A stretch of DNA of 64,000 nucleotides, taken from positions 1,674,001 to 1,738,000 of the forward strand of contig NZ_JAAQTL010000001.1 of NCBI RefSeq assembly GCF_011742875.1. Reading direction: 5' to 3'. Shown in pieces: positions 26,761 through 35,988 of this stretch; position 1 is the stretch's first letter; the number at the start of each line of letters is the position of its first letter. The notes under the pieces are model-generated. The model saw nothing but the letters and a program-made list of their open reading frames with translations, was not told where the DNA came from and ran no database searches. Source of the DNA: Luteibacter yeojuensis (lineage in GTDB: Bacteria; Pseudomonadota; Gammaproteobacteria; Xanthomonadales; Rhodanobacteraceae). Made by a program: the position numbers and the translations under genes.

Positions 26761-27485
26761 CCGACACCGTCCTCGTCACCGGCTCCAGCCGCGGCATCGG
26801 CCGCGCCATCGCGCTGAACCTCGCCGACGCGGGCTACGACCTCGTCGTGCACTGCCGCTCGCGCCGCGAGGAGGCCGAAGCCGTGCAGGCGGAAGTCGCC
26901 GCACGCGGGCGCAATGCACGCATCGTGCAGTTCGACATCTCCGATCGCGCCGCCTCCGCCGCCGCCCTCGACGCCGACGTGGCGGCGCACGGCGCCTATT
27001 ACGGCGTGGTCTGCAACGCCGGCCTCACGCGCGACGGCGCGTTCCCCGGCCTCACGTCCGAAGACTGGGACCAGGTGCTGCGGACGAACCTCGACGGTTT
27101 CTACAATGTGCTGCACCCGCTGGTGATGCCCATGATCCGCCGCCGGGCGGCGGGCCGCATCGTCTGCATCACCTCCGTGTCGGGCCTCGTCGGCAATCGC
27201 GGACAGGTGAACTACAGCGCCTCGAAGGCCGGTGTCATCGGTGCGGCCAAGGCCCTGGCCGTGGAACTGGCCAAGCGCAAGATCACGGTGAACTGCGTCG
27301 CGCCGGGCCTCATCGACACCGACATGCTCGAGCCGGAGGTGCCGGTGGAGCAGATCCTGAAGGCGATCCCGATGGAGCGCACCGGTACCCCGGAAGAGGT
27401 AGCCGCGGCGGTGCGGTTCCTGATGAGCCCCGAGGCCGGCTACATCACCCGCCAGGTGCTGGCCGTGAACGGCGGCCTCTGTTGA
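26757..27485 (+). CDS. 3-oxoacyl-ACP reductase of the aryl-polyene cluster (ApeQ type)
   Basis: A 242-residue short-chain dehydrogenase: TGSSRGIG cofactor motif at 8-15, NAGLTRDG, and the triad Ser140, Tyr153 and Lys157 (NYSASKAG). It reduces the beta-keto intermediate before dehydration to each conjugated double bond. It is the last gene of the operon, followed by a REP pair. Confidence 0.9.
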   Translation: MTDTVLVTGSSRGIGRAIALNLADAGYDLVVHCRSRREEAEAVQAEVAARGRNARIVQFDISDRAASAAALDADVAAHGAYYGVVCNAGLTRDGAFPGLTSEDWDQVLRTNLDGFYNVLHPLVMPMIRRRAAGRIVCITSVSGLVGNRGQVNYSASKAGVIGAAKALAVELAKRKITVNCVAPGLIDTDMLEPEVPVEQILKAIPMERTGTPEEVAAAVRFLMSPEAGYITRQVLAVNGGLC

Positions 27486-27489
27486 CCCC

Positions 27490-27567
27490 TGTAGGAGCCG
27501 CTATAGCGGCGAGGAAACCTTGCGGAGGCACCGCAAGATTGCTCTCGCCGCTATAGCGGCTCCTACA
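27490..27567. repeat. REP-like inverted pair, copy 5
   Basis: A full two-arm element directly after the ketoreductase stop codon, where its hairpins could stabilise or end the long operon transcript. Confidence 0.87.
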
Positions 27568-27591
27568 ACGAAGCACGGTTAATCTAGACGG

Positions 27592-29700
27592 ATGGTTTCC
27601 TTCCGCCACCTCGCCCAATCCGATCGCTTCGCCGATCTCGTGCGCGTCTTCCTCGCCCTCGCCGGCATCGTGGCCTGGTGCGTGCCCGCCGGGCAGGTCG
27701 ATGCCGTCGTGCCGGCGTTGCTGGGCGCCATCGCCTGCGCCCTTGCCGAGACCGACGATGCCTGGCGGGGGCGGCTGCGCGGTCTCGTCGTCACCCTCGT
27801 CTGCTTCGCCGCCGCCGCCGCGGTGGTGAAGGCGACGCTCGGCACACCGCTCCTGTTCGCCGTACTGCTGCCCGTCGGGACCTTCACGCTGGTGATGCTT
27901 GGCGCCGCCAGCGGACGCTATTCGACCATCGCCACCGGCACGCTGATCCTCTCGGTCTACACGATGCTCGCCTCCGATGCGGCCACCGCGGGGACGGGGA
28001 ACTGGAGCGACATGCTGGCCATCCTGGCCGGTGCGGCATGGTACGGAATGCTCTCCCTGCTATGGAGCGCAATGGCTCCCCAGCGCGCCGTGCGCCACGC
28101 GCTCGCGCGACTTTTCGAATCCCTCGCGAACCTGATGGACGCCCGGGCCGCCCTGTTCGAACCCGTGCATGGCCTGGACCGCGACGCCCTCGCCGTCGAG
28201 TTCTCGCGGCGCAACCGGCATACCGTCGACGCGCTGGCTGCCGCGCGCGCCGCACTGATCGATCGCATCGGCCGGCGCCAGCCGCGCGGCCAGTCGGCGG
28301 CGAGGCTCGCCATGTTCTTCATCGCGCAGGACATCCACGAGCGGATCAGTTCCTCGCATTATCCCTACGAGGAGATGACCGAGGCGCTTTACCACAGCGA
28401 CATCATGTTCCGTTTCGGCCGCCTGCTCCGCCTGCAGGCGCGCGCATGCCGCGAGCGCGCCGACGCCATTCGCCACGGGCAGCCGCCGGGATCGATCGCG
28501 TTGCCGCGATCCGCGCTCGACGATGTGCGCGATGCGATCGCCTATCGCCGTCGCACCGGCGCCATCGGCCAGGCGCTGGACGACGCGCTGTCCGCCCTCC
28601 TCGCCAACATGGAGGGGCTGCAGGGCGATATCGGCGACGAAGGGCGCCTTCCCGATGGGACAGACGTGGCGCTGCAGGACAGCGAACCGGGATCGTTCCG
28701 CGAAGCCGTCGCGCGCATCCGCGTGCGGCTCGACCGCCGCTCCATGCATTTCCGCCATGCCGTGCGCCTCGCGACCGGCATGCTGGCGGGTTACCTGGTC
28801 ATGCTCGTCCTGCATCCGAGCCACGGCTACTGGATCCTGATGACCACCCTGTTCGTCTGCCAGCCCGGCTATGGCGCGACCCGGAAGCGGACCCTGCAGC
28901 GCATCGCCGGCACCGTCGCCGGCCTCGTCGCCGGCTGGGCGATGCTGAAGCTGCTCCCGGGCGGCGCCTGGCGATTGCCGGTACTGGTCGCCACCGGTGC
29001 GGGCTTCTTCGCCTTCCGCCTGCGCCGCTACGCCCTGGCCACCGCGGTCATCACGCTGTTCGTCCTGCTCTGTTTCGGCCTCGTCGGCGACGGTTACGAC
29101 GCCATCGGGCCGCGCCTCCTGGATACCGTTCTGGGTGCGCTCGTCGCCACCGTGGTGATCCGCTTCGTGCTCCCGGACTGGCGGGTGCGCCGGCTGGAGG
29201 ACGTCTCGGCCGACGCGCTGCTCGCCTATGCGAATTACCTGCGGGGTATCGCCGCGCAATACACCACCGGCAAGGCGGACGACCTGCCTTATCGCATCCT
29301 GCGCCGCGACGCCCATGCGGCGCAGGCGGCCGTCGCCGGCAACGTGGCCGAACTGCTCGGCGAGCCTGGTCATTCGCGCGAGCGCGGGGAGCGCGCGCTG
29401 CGCCTCGTCTCGGCCCTGCAAGCCGGCCTTTCCCACCTTTCGACCCTGGGAGCGCACCGGCGCGCCCTGCCCGCCGATGAAGCGGCGGTGGTCGGCAGGC
29501 TTTGCGCGGGAGTTGCCGATGCCTTCGGCGCCCTGGCGAAACGCCTCGGCTCGCCGTCCTCGCCGCACGATACCTCCACACAGCGACCCGACGTCCCGGC
29601 GATGGCGGAAGATGCCTCTCCCGTCGTGCGCCTGGTGGCCGGCCAGTGCATCCTCCTGATGCGCGTCCACGACCGGATCGCCATCCTGACGGCCGTCTGA
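27592..29700 (+). CDS. FUSC/YccS-family inner-membrane protein
   Basis: A 702-residue membrane protein in two halves: an N-terminal helix bundle (residues about 15-165), a cytoplasmic domain, then a second bundle (AVRLATGMLAGYLVMLVL, GYWILMTTLFVCQPGYGATRKRT) with the conserved FUSC segment. This is the YccS/YhfK architecture, related to aromatic acid exporters such as AaeB. Being right after an operon that uses aryl starter acids is suggestive but not proof of a shared role; a separate promoter is likely. Confidence 0.82.
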   Translation: MVSFRHLAQSDRFADLVRVFLALAGIVAWCVPAGQVDAVVPALLGAIACALAETDDAWRGRLRGLVVTLVCFAAAAAVVKATLGTPLLFAVLLPVGTFTLVMLGAASGRYSTIATGTLILSVYTMLASDAATAGTGNWSDMLAILAGAAWYGMLSLLWSAMAPQRAVRHALARLFESLANLMDARAALFEPVHGLDRDALAVEFSRRNRHTVDALAAARAALIDRIGRRQPRGQSAARLAMFFIAQDIHERISSSHYPYEEMTEALYHSDIMFRFGRLLRLQARACRERADAIRHGQPPGSIALPRSALDDVRDAIAYRRRTGAIGQALDDALSALLANMEGLQGDIGDEGRLPDGTDVALQDSEPGSFREAVARIRVRLDRRSMHFRHAVRLATGMLAGYLVMLVLHPSHGYWILMTTLFVCQPGYGATRKRTLQRIAGTVAGLVAGWAMLKLLPGGAWRLPVLVATGAGFFAFRLRRYALATAVITLFVLLCFGLVGDGYDAIGPRLLDTVLGALVATVVIRFVLPDWRVRRLEDVSADALLAYANYLRGIAAQYTTGKADDLPYRILRRDAHAAQAAVAGNVAELLGEPGHSRERGERALRLVSALQAGLSHLSTLGAHRRALPADEAAVVGRLCAGVADAFGALAKRLGSPSSPHDTSTQRPDVPAMAEDASPVVRLVAGQCILLMRVHDRIAILTAV

Positions 29701-29927
29701 TACGAAAGATCCCATCGGTCCCGCCGGTCGGCGGTTCGGACAGAGCCGCTTTCGGCGGCGGGGGGCGCGCTTCATGTTGCCCCGCTGCCGTGGGATCGCC
29801 GGTATAGCCCGCTCCCACAAGGTTCCCGTGGGGCCTGACGGCGCCATTGCTGCGTCGCGCCGTGGCTTGCGGCCCCCCGCACGCTACGATGGGCCGCTTT
29901 TCCCCGCCTCTTCCGGAGCTTCGCACC
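29701..29927. other. intergenic region with a decayed REP-like arm
   Basis: No gene is seen. TGGGATCGCCGGTATAGCCC followed by GCTCCCA at 29791-29817 resembles a degraded single REP arm. The isovaleryl-CoA dehydrogenase promoter should be here, and CCGGAG precedes its start. Confidence 0.45.
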
Positions 29928-31085
29928 ATGCGCCCGTTTTCCCTCGGTGAAGACCTCGACCTCCTGCGCGAAAGCGTCCACGCTTTTGCCGACAAGGAGA
30001 TCGCGCCGCGCGCCGACCGCATCGATCGCGAGAACGTGTTCCCAGAAGACCTCTGGCGCAAGTTCGGCGACATGGGGCTCCTCGGCGTCACCATTCCCGA
30101 GGAATTCGGCGGCTCCGGCCTGGGTTTCCTCGCACACATGATCGCGATGGAGGAAATCTCCCGCGCCTCCGCCTCGGTCGGCCTCTCATATGGCGCGCAT
30201 TCGAACCTGTGCGTGCAGAACATCTACCACAACGGCAACGACGCCCAGCGGCGCAAGTACCTGCCGAAGCTGGCGAGCGGCGAATGGGTGGGCGCGTTGG
30301 CGATGAGCGAACCGGGCGCCGGTTCCGACGTGGTCGGCTCGATGAGCTGTCATGCCGAACTCGTCGGCGACACCTGGGTCGCCAACGGTTCCAAGATGTG
30401 GATCACCAACGGTCCCGATGCCGATGTGCTGCTGGTCTACATGCGCACGGCACCCCGCCCCGCCGGCAGCCGCTGCATGACCGCCTTCATCGTCGAGAAA
30501 GGCATGAAGGGATTCTCAACGGCGCAGAAGCTCGACAAGCTGGGCATGCGCGGTTCGAACACCTGCGAACTGGTGTTCGACAACTGCGAGATTCCTGCCG
30601 AGAACATCGTGGGCGAGGTGAACGAAGGCGTGCGCGTGCTCATGGGCGGCCTCGACACCGAGCGACTGGTGCTCTCCGGCGGCCCCATCGGCATCATGCA
30701 GGCCGCGGTGGACCTCGTACTGCCCTACGTGCGCGAGCGCAAACAGTTCAACGCGCCAATCGGCACCTTCGGCATGATGCAGGCGAAGATCGCGGACATG
30801 TACACCGCGCTGCAATCGTCGCGCGGTTTCGCATACATGGTGGCGCAGCAGTTCGACAACGGGGTGAAGTCGCGCATCGACCCGGCGGCCTGCCTGCTCA
30901 ATGCGTCGACCAACGCGGTGAAGGTGGCGCTCGAGGCCATCCAGGCCCTCGGCGGCAATGGTTACATCAACGAATTCCCCGCCGGTCGCCTGCTCCGCGA
31001 CGCCAAGCTTTACGAGATCGGCGCGGGCACGAACGAGATCCGGCGCATGCTGATCGGCCGCGAACTGTTCCACGGCAAGTCCTGA
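29928..31085 (+). CDS. liuA: isovaleryl-CoA dehydrogenase
   Basis: A 385-residue acyl-CoA dehydrogenase. Visible features: [14 protein letters not shown] and [14 protein letters not shown] around the FAD site, [19 protein letters not shown], and the C-terminal [19 protein letters not shown]. Length and the SNTCELVF segment fit isovaleryl-CoA dehydrogenase, which makes 3-methylcrotonyl-CoA in leucine breakdown. Methylcrotonyl-CoA carboxylase beta is encoded at 35989. The start at 29928 has GGAG upstream; an earlier in-frame ATG would add a Pro-rich non-family N-terminus. Confidence 0.88.
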   Translation: MRPFSLGEDLDLLRESVHAFADKEIAPRADRIDRENVFPEDLWRKFGDMGLLGVTIPEEFGGSGLGFLAHMIAMEEISRASASVGLSYGAHSNLCVQNIYHNGNDAQRRKYLPKLASGEWVGALAMSEPGAGSDVVGSMSCHAELVGDTWVANGSKMWITNGPDADVLLVYMRTAPRPAGSRCMTAFIVEKGMKGFSTAQKLDKLGMRGSNTCELVFDNCEIPAENIVGEVNEGVRVLMGGLDTERLVLSGGPIGIMQAAVDLVLPYVRERKQFNAPIGTFGMMQAKIADMYTALQSSRGFAYMVAQQFDNGVKSRIDPAACLLNASTNAVKVALEAIQALGGNGYINEFPAGRLLRDAKLYEIGAGTNEIRRMLIGRELFHGKS

Positions 31086-31095
31086 GCATAAAAAC

Positions 31096-31123
31096 TGTGG
31101 GAGCCGTTATAGCGGCTCCCACA
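31096..31123. repeat. single REP arm between convergent genes, copy 6
   Basis: One perfect palindromic arm, TGTGGGAGCCGTTATAGC and complement, lies between the stops of isovaleryl-CoA dehydrogenase and the autotransporter. It probably serves as a hairpin terminator for both, although no T-run follows. Confidence 0.75.
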
Positions 31124-31130
31124 GGGGGTG

Positions 31131-33932
31131 TTACCAGTTCATCCGGAACGACGCCCGAGCGGAGCGCGAGTGATCGCGATCGGCAAAGCGCTGGTCCACG
31201 TCGAAGCCCAGCTGCGTGTGCGCGCTCATGTCCAGCGAGAGGTTCAGGCCTGCCGTGCCGGCACGGCGCGAGAGGCCGATGCCTTCCACCGGCGCCCACT
31301 GCGCGAAGCCGGTATACCGCGCCGCGAACACCTCGCCCTTGGTGGCGAATGCGTTCTGCCAGCCCAGTTTCGCGCTGAGCTGCAGTTTGCCGGCCGAGGT
31401 CAGCCACGAGCCGCCCGCGCGCAGGCCGAAGCCCGCCTGCCAGCGCGAGGTGGTGTGCCCGTCCGCCGCCAGGCCGAAGCCGTCGCCGCCGTTTTCCTGG
31501 AAGCCGTCGCGGCGGATGCTCGCGTACTGCACGTTCGCGAACGGCGTGAGGGTGAAGGCGCCCGCGTTCGTGCGGAAACCCACTTCGCCATACGCCGCGT
31601 TGTAGCTGCCGTTGAGATCGGCGCCGGCGAACGCCGCCTGGTCGCCGAAACGCAGCATGCGCTGCATGCTGCCGCGGAAGCTGCCGTAGCCCACCTGCCC
31701 TACGCCGTACCAGTTCGCACCGCGCGAACCGGCATAGAACATGCCCTGCGTGGCGTGCGTGCGCTGGCGGTCGAAACTGCCGTTCAACTGCCCGTTGCTG
31801 CTCATCTGCGCCACGGCGACGCCGGCGAAGCCGTTGTTGCCGAAACGCACGTCGTGACCGACGAGGCCACCGTCGAGGTTGAACCCGACGTTGCCGAACC
31901 CGCCACGGCTGAGCCCACCCTGATAACCCAGGGACTGCGTCCATGAACCCGTGCCCTGCTGGTCCAGGTGCGCCATCAGCGCATCGTTGCCCGCGTCGAT
32001 GCCGGCCAGCGTGACCGCCGTGCCGGCCGCGTACAACTGGCCCGACAGGGATTCGAGCGAAGCCTGGGCCGTCTGCGTGTCGCGCGACTGCTGGATGCCG
32101 CCTGCGGCGAGCAACGTACCCTGCGCGACGGCGGCGGCCGAGGCCGGAGACGACAAGGCGTGGTCGAGCTGGCCGAAGGCCGCGTCGAGACGGGGCGCCG
32201 AGGACAACGCCGCGGCCGAACGCGACATCGTCTGCGATGCGACCTTCACGACCGTGATGGTCGAGGTATCCACCCAGACCTCGGTAGGCGTGTATTGCAG
32301 CGTGGTCGACAGGAACACGCTGGGATCGGTCGAGAGGCTGGCGAACGTGCCGGAGACGATACCCGCCGACAGCACCGCCTGGTGCGAGGTCTTCACGTAA
32401 CCGTCGGTCACGCCCGACACATGGAAGTCGCCATCGAGCGTGGCGGTGCCGCTGACGACCAGCGGCGCACCAAGCACCTCGCGCAACTGGCCGGTCGGGC
32501 CCTGGGTAAAGTTGCCGTGGATCTGCGTGCCCGCGGCCGTCGACTGCAGCATGCCGTCGTTGGTCACCGAGCCGCCGATGTTGCCGCGTGCCAGCAGCAT
32601 GCCGGTGTTCTGGATGGTGGCCGAACCCGGGAAGAACCCCGTGGAGTCCAGGGTGGCCCCGTTTCCGATGCTGCTGTTGCCGCTGAAGGTGTTGCCGCCG
32701 TTCGACAGCACCAGCGTGCCGATGCCGTTGACGCTGAAACCGCCGGAACCCGCGATGGGATTGGAAAAGGCGACGACGTTCCCGTCCAGGTCGACCGGCA
32801 GCCCGCCCCAGTCCACACGGCCCGGGCCGTGGATGGCCTTGCCCACGTTCAGGCGGCCGTATCCGTATACGGGATCCGGCCCGGTGGCGCCGAGATCGTC
32901 GGCCGTGCCGAGGATGATCTGGCGTACCGCGTCCATGGAAAGCGTCGGGAACACGCCTTTCACCACCGCCGCCGCGCCGGATACCTGGGGCGCGGCAAAC
33001 GAGGTGCCCGTGCCTTCCACATAGGTCAGGTTGGACGCGGTGGCGGTCGGCGCCAGCGCGACCACGCCACCCGGCGCGGCGAGGCAGTAATCCATCGCGA
33101 TGCCGCAATGGTTGGAGTACGAGGCGATGGTGTCGAGGTGGTTGCTGTCGAGCGCGACGACGGTCAGCCAGCCCTTGTCGAGTCCGGCGACGCGGCTAGG
33201 CAGCGTGGCGATCGTTGACGGATTGGCTTCGCCCTTGTTGCCGGCGGCGAACACATAGAGCGTGCCGGACGCGGCCGAGGCATAGGCATTGGCGAAGCTC
33301 GTCGTCGTGGCGGTATCGGTCGCGTCCCAATACACGCCGTCCCAGGAGTTGTTGATGATCGACGCACCGGCGGCGATCATGTCGTTGTTGATCTGGCCGA
33401 GCGGATCGGCCGATGTCACCTTGTTTCCCTGGCCCGAACCATCGTCGGCGGGAGACTTGTCGGCGATGATGCGCGCCGATACGAGGTTCGCGGCCGGTGC
33501 GATGCCGCCCGCGAAATAGCCCGTGGTAACGCCCGCGGCGATTTCCGCGACGACGGTGCCGTGGCCCAACACGTCGTCGACGGCCACATTGTTCACCGCC
33601 GGATCGACGTAGACCTTGCTGACCTTCACACGGCCCTCTAGGGCCGGATTCGTGGTCGTGACGCCCGAGTCGACGATCGCGATCGTGACGTCGCCGCCCT
33701 TCGCGCCGGCATCCTGCGCGGCCTTGGCGTTCGTGCCGGAGAGCTGCACATCGGCGGGAAAGCTGAAGGTGGGTGCCGTCGGCGGAGGGGAAGGCGGCGG
33801 AGGCTCGACGATCGGCGGCACGTTGTAGTTCGTGCGGGAGTTTCCACCTCCACCGCCACACGCGGTCAGGCCCATACCGACGGCAATAGCCAGCGCGATG
33901 TCGCGCCGACGCGGCAGATTGATCGTATTCAC
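31131..33932 (-). CDS. subtilisin-like autotransporter lipoprotein (NalP-like)
   Basis: 933 residues from a GTG at 33932 with AGGGGA before it. N-terminus: a signal peptide ending in the lipobox LTAC (Cys25), a Gly-rich and Pro-rich linker, then a peptidase S8 domain with Asp88 (AIVDSG), His124 (GHGT) and Ser311 (GTGTSFAAP). After that come beta-helix-like repeats (GNTFSGNSSIGNGATLDSTG) and a C-terminal autotransporter barrel of about 270 residues ending in RMNW. A lipidated subtilisin autotransporter recalls Neisseria NalP, a surface protease that processes other exported proteins. The final residue is Trp rather than Phe, which some autotransporters also have. Confidence 0.87.
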   Translation of the reverse strand: MNTINLPRRRDIALAIAVGMGLTACGGGGGNSRTNYNVPPIVEPPPPSPPPTAPTFSFPADVQLSGTNAKAAQDAGAKGGDVTIAIVDSGVTTTNPALEGRVKVSKVYVDPAVNNVAVDDVLGHGTVVAEIAAGVTTGYFAGGIAPAANLVSARIIADKSPADDGSGQGNKVTSADPLGQINNDMIAAGASIINNSWDGVYWDATDTATTTSFANAYASAASGTLYVFAAGNKGEANPSTIATLPSRVAGLDKGWLTVVALDSNHLDTIASYSNHCGIAMDYCLAAPGGVVALAPTATASNLTYVEGTGTSFAAPQVSGAAAVVKGVFPTLSMDAVRQIILGTADDLGATGPDPVYGYGRLNVGKAIHGPGRVDWGGLPVDLDGNVVAFSNPIAGSGGFSVNGIGTLVLSNGGNTFSGNSSIGNGATLDSTGFFPGSATIQNTGMLLARGNIGGSVTNDGMLQSTAAGTQIHGNFTQGPTGQLREVLGAPLVVSGTATLDGDFHVSGVTDGYVKTSHQAVLSAGIVSGTFASLSTDPSVFLSTTLQYTPTEVWVDTSTITVVKVASQTMSRSAAALSSAPRLDAAFGQLDHALSSPASAAAVAQGTLLAAGGIQQSRDTQTAQASLESLSGQLYAAGTAVTLAGIDAGNDALMAHLDQQGTGSWTQSLGYQGGLSRGGFGNVGFNLDGGLVGHDVRFGNNGFAGVAVAQMSSNGQLNGSFDRQRTHATQGMFYAGSRGANWYGVGQVGYGSFRGSMQRMLRFGDQAAFAGADLNGSYNAAYGEVGFRTNAGAFTLTPFANVQYASIRRDGFQENGGDGFGLAADGHTTSRWQAGFGLRAGGSWLTSAGKLQLSAKLGWQNAFATKGEVFAARYTGFAQWAPVEGIGLSRRAGTAGLNLSLDMSAHTQLGFDVDQRFADRDHSRSARASFRMNW

Positions 33933-34137
33933 GTTGTCCCCTGGTTCGACGTCAATGTCAGCGCCTTCAGGCCCCTGGGCGCCCCTGCGCCGATAGTGCC
34001 ACACCTTTTTAAGGAAAATATCAACCCCGCCCGATGCCCCTCGCTGCGGCGCGGATTGCCCCGCCCGGGGTCGCAGGCGATACTTGCAGGGTTTTCCGCC
34101 CCCAAAAGGCGGCCATCCGAGTCTTATGGAGTACCCC
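33933..34137. promoter_or_regulatory. divergent promoter region, autotransporter and thiolase
   Basis: About 205 bp between two divergent starts. It must hold both promoters. No convincing operator or -35/-10 pair stands out; a short A/T-rich patch (TTTTTAAGGAAAATATC, near 34008-34022) is the likeliest promoter zone. Confidence 0.4.
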
Positions 34138-35313
34138 ATGTCCGACATCGTCATCGCGGGTGCCAAGCGCACCGCCATCGGTTCCTTCCTCGGCCAGTTC
34201 ACCGGCGTGCCGACGCCGAAGCTGGGCTCCGTCGCCATCAAGGCCGCGCTCGAGCAGGCCGGCATCGCAGCCGCCGACGTAAGCGAAGTGATCATGGGTT
34301 GCGTGCTGCCGGCCAACCTCGGCCAGGCCCCGGCCCGCCAGGCATCCCTCGAGGCCGGCCTGCCCACCGCCACCGGCTGCACCACCATCAACAAGGTGTG
34401 CGGATCCGGCATGAAGGCGATGATGCTCGGCCACGACCTGATCAAGGCCGGCTCGGCCGGCATCGTGGTGGCGGGCGGCATGGAGTCGATGACCAACGCG
34501 CCGCACATGGTCGCCGCGCGCACCGGCATCCGCTACGGCGACGGCCAGCTCGTGGACCACATGGCATGGGACGGCCTGACCAATCCGTACGACGGCAAGG
34601 CGATGGGTGTCTTCGGAGAGCAGTGCGCGGACAAGTACCACTTCTCCCGCGAGGAGCAGGACGCTTATGCGATCGCCTCCGTGGAGCGCGCGCAGGCCGC
34701 ACAGAAGAGCGGCGCCTTTGCCAACGAGATCGTTCCGGTGACGGTGCAGGGCCGCAAGGGCGCACAGGATTTTGCCGAAGACGAGCAGCCGGGCCGTTCC
34801 GACGTCGCGAAGATCCCGACCCTGCGCGCCGCCTTCCGCAAGGAAAACGGCACGATCACGGCCGCCAGCTCCTCGAGCATTTCCGACGGCGCGGCGGCAC
34901 TGGTCCTCCTTTCCGCCGACGACGCCAAGGCGCGCGGCGTGACTCCGCTGGCCCGCATCGTCGCCCACGCGACCCATTCGCAGGAGCCGGAATGGTTCAC
35001 CACCGCCCCGGTGGGAGCGATTTCGAAGGTGCTGGAGAAGGCCGGGTGGACGACGGACGAGGTCGACCTTTTCGAGGTCAACGAGGCGTTCGCGGTGGTT
35101 CCCATGGCGGTGATGCGCGAACTGGGCGTGCCCCACGACAAGATCAACGTGCACGGCGGCGCCTGCGCCCTGGGCCATCCGATCGGTGCCAGCGGCGCCC
35201 GCATCGTGGTCACTCTTCTCAATGCGTTGACAGCCCGTGGGGCAAAAAAGGGCGTCGCCGCGCTCTGCATCGGTGGCGGCGAGGCAACGGCGATCGCCAT
35301 CGAGGTGGTGTGA
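34138..35313 (+). CDS. acetyl-CoA C-acetyltransferase (thiolase)
   Basis: A 391-residue degradative/biosynthetic thiolase: nucleophile Cys88 (NKVCGSGM), His347 (CALGHPIGASG) and general-base Cys377 (ALCIGGGE). NEAFAVVP is also present. It cleaves acetoacetyl-CoA or condenses acetyl-CoA; together with the leucine-catabolism genes it can complete the breakdown of acetoacetate from leucine. The start at 34138 matches the family N-terminus (DIVIAGAKRTAIG). Confidence 0.9.
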   Translation: MSDIVIAGAKRTAIGSFLGQFTGVPTPKLGSVAIKAALEQAGIAAADVSEVIMGCVLPANLGQAPARQASLEAGLPTATGCTTINKVCGSGMKAMMLGHDLIKAGSAGIVVAGGMESMTNAPHMVAARTGIRYGDGQLVDHMAWDGLTNPYDGKAMGVFGEQCADKYHFSREEQDAYAIASVERAQAAQKSGAFANEIVPVTVQGRKGAQDFAEDEQPGRSDVAKIPTLRAAFRKENGTITAASSSSISDGAAALVLLSADDAKARGVTPLARIVAHATHSQEPEWFTTAPVGAISKVLEKAGWTTDEVDLFEVNEAFAVVPMAVMRELGVPHDKINVHGGACALGHPIGASGARIVVTLLNALTARGAKKGVAALCIGGGEATAIAIEVV

Positions 35314-35469
35314 AGCCGGCGTCGAAAGGCGCTATTCCCGGAACAATCACGCCACATGGATAGGGTTTAATGCGCCCTGAAGCGACTTGGCTCGATATGT
35401 AGCTAACCAGGTACAACTGAGCTATTAATACGCCCGCCTGACGGCATTCCACGGTTAAGGAGAAACACA
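35314..35469 (+). promoter_or_regulatory. upstream region of the small lipoprotein gene
   Basis: A/T-richer than its surroundings, with a strong ribosome site (AAGGAG) at its end. It probably holds a strong promoter for the lipoprotein, but no single -35/-10 pair is convincing. Confidence 0.35.
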
Positions 35470-35853
35470 ATGAATTTGACGCGTACCCTTCTCGCCTCTG
35501 CGCTCGTCGCGCTTCTGGCAGCTTGCAGCAACGGCGCGCAGGATTCCGCGCAAGACGCCCAGAAGTCGGCCGCCGATGCCCAGCAGCAGGCGGACAAGGC
35601 CCAGCAGGCCGCCGACCAGTCGCAGAACGCCGCGACCAACCAGGCTGCCGACCAGGCTCAGCAGGCTGCCGACCAGGCCAAGGACGCCGCTTCGCAGGCC
35701 CAGCAGGCCGCTTCGGCCTCGACTGCCGGCGGTGCTTCGGACATGGCGAAGGACGCCGCTTCCAACGCCGCGGACCAGGCCGACAAGTCGGCTGACCAGG
35801 CGAAGGACGCTGCCGATAACGCCAAGGATGCTGCGGACGACAGCAAGAAGTAA
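35470..35853 (+). CDS. small Ala/Gln/Asp-rich coiled-coil lipoprotein
   Basis: 127 residues: a signal peptide ending in the lipobox LLAAC (Cys19), then nearly pure heptad-like repeats of Ala, Gln, Asp and Lys (ADQAQQAADQAKDAA). It resembles Lpp-like or LEA-like small outer-membrane lipoproteins, though no exact family is assigned. AAGGAG precedes the ATG and a terminator follows, so it is a monocistronic gene with signs of high expression. Confidence 0.82.
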   Translation: MNLTRTLLASALVALLAACSNGAQDSAQDAQKSAADAQQQADKAQQAADQSQNAATNQAADQAQQAADQAKDAASQAQQAASASTAGGASDMAKDAASNAADQADKSADQAKDAADNAKDAADDSKK

Positions 35854-35882
35854 GCCTTCCCGGTTTATTTCGGTATCCAGGA

Positions 35883-35910
35883 ACGGCCACCTCCGGGTGG
35901 CCGTTTTCTT
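35883..35910 (+). terminator. Rho-independent terminator
   Basis: Stem ACGGCCACC/GGTGGCCGT with a 4-base loop, followed by TTTTCTTTT. It lies 30 bases after the lipoprotein stop codon. Confidence 0.9.
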
Positions 35911-35988
35911 TTGCCCTGACGCAACGCAGCGTTTTCGCCAAAGCCCCGCCCGGTATCATGGACGTTTCGTCCTCGCGCGACCGCTCCC

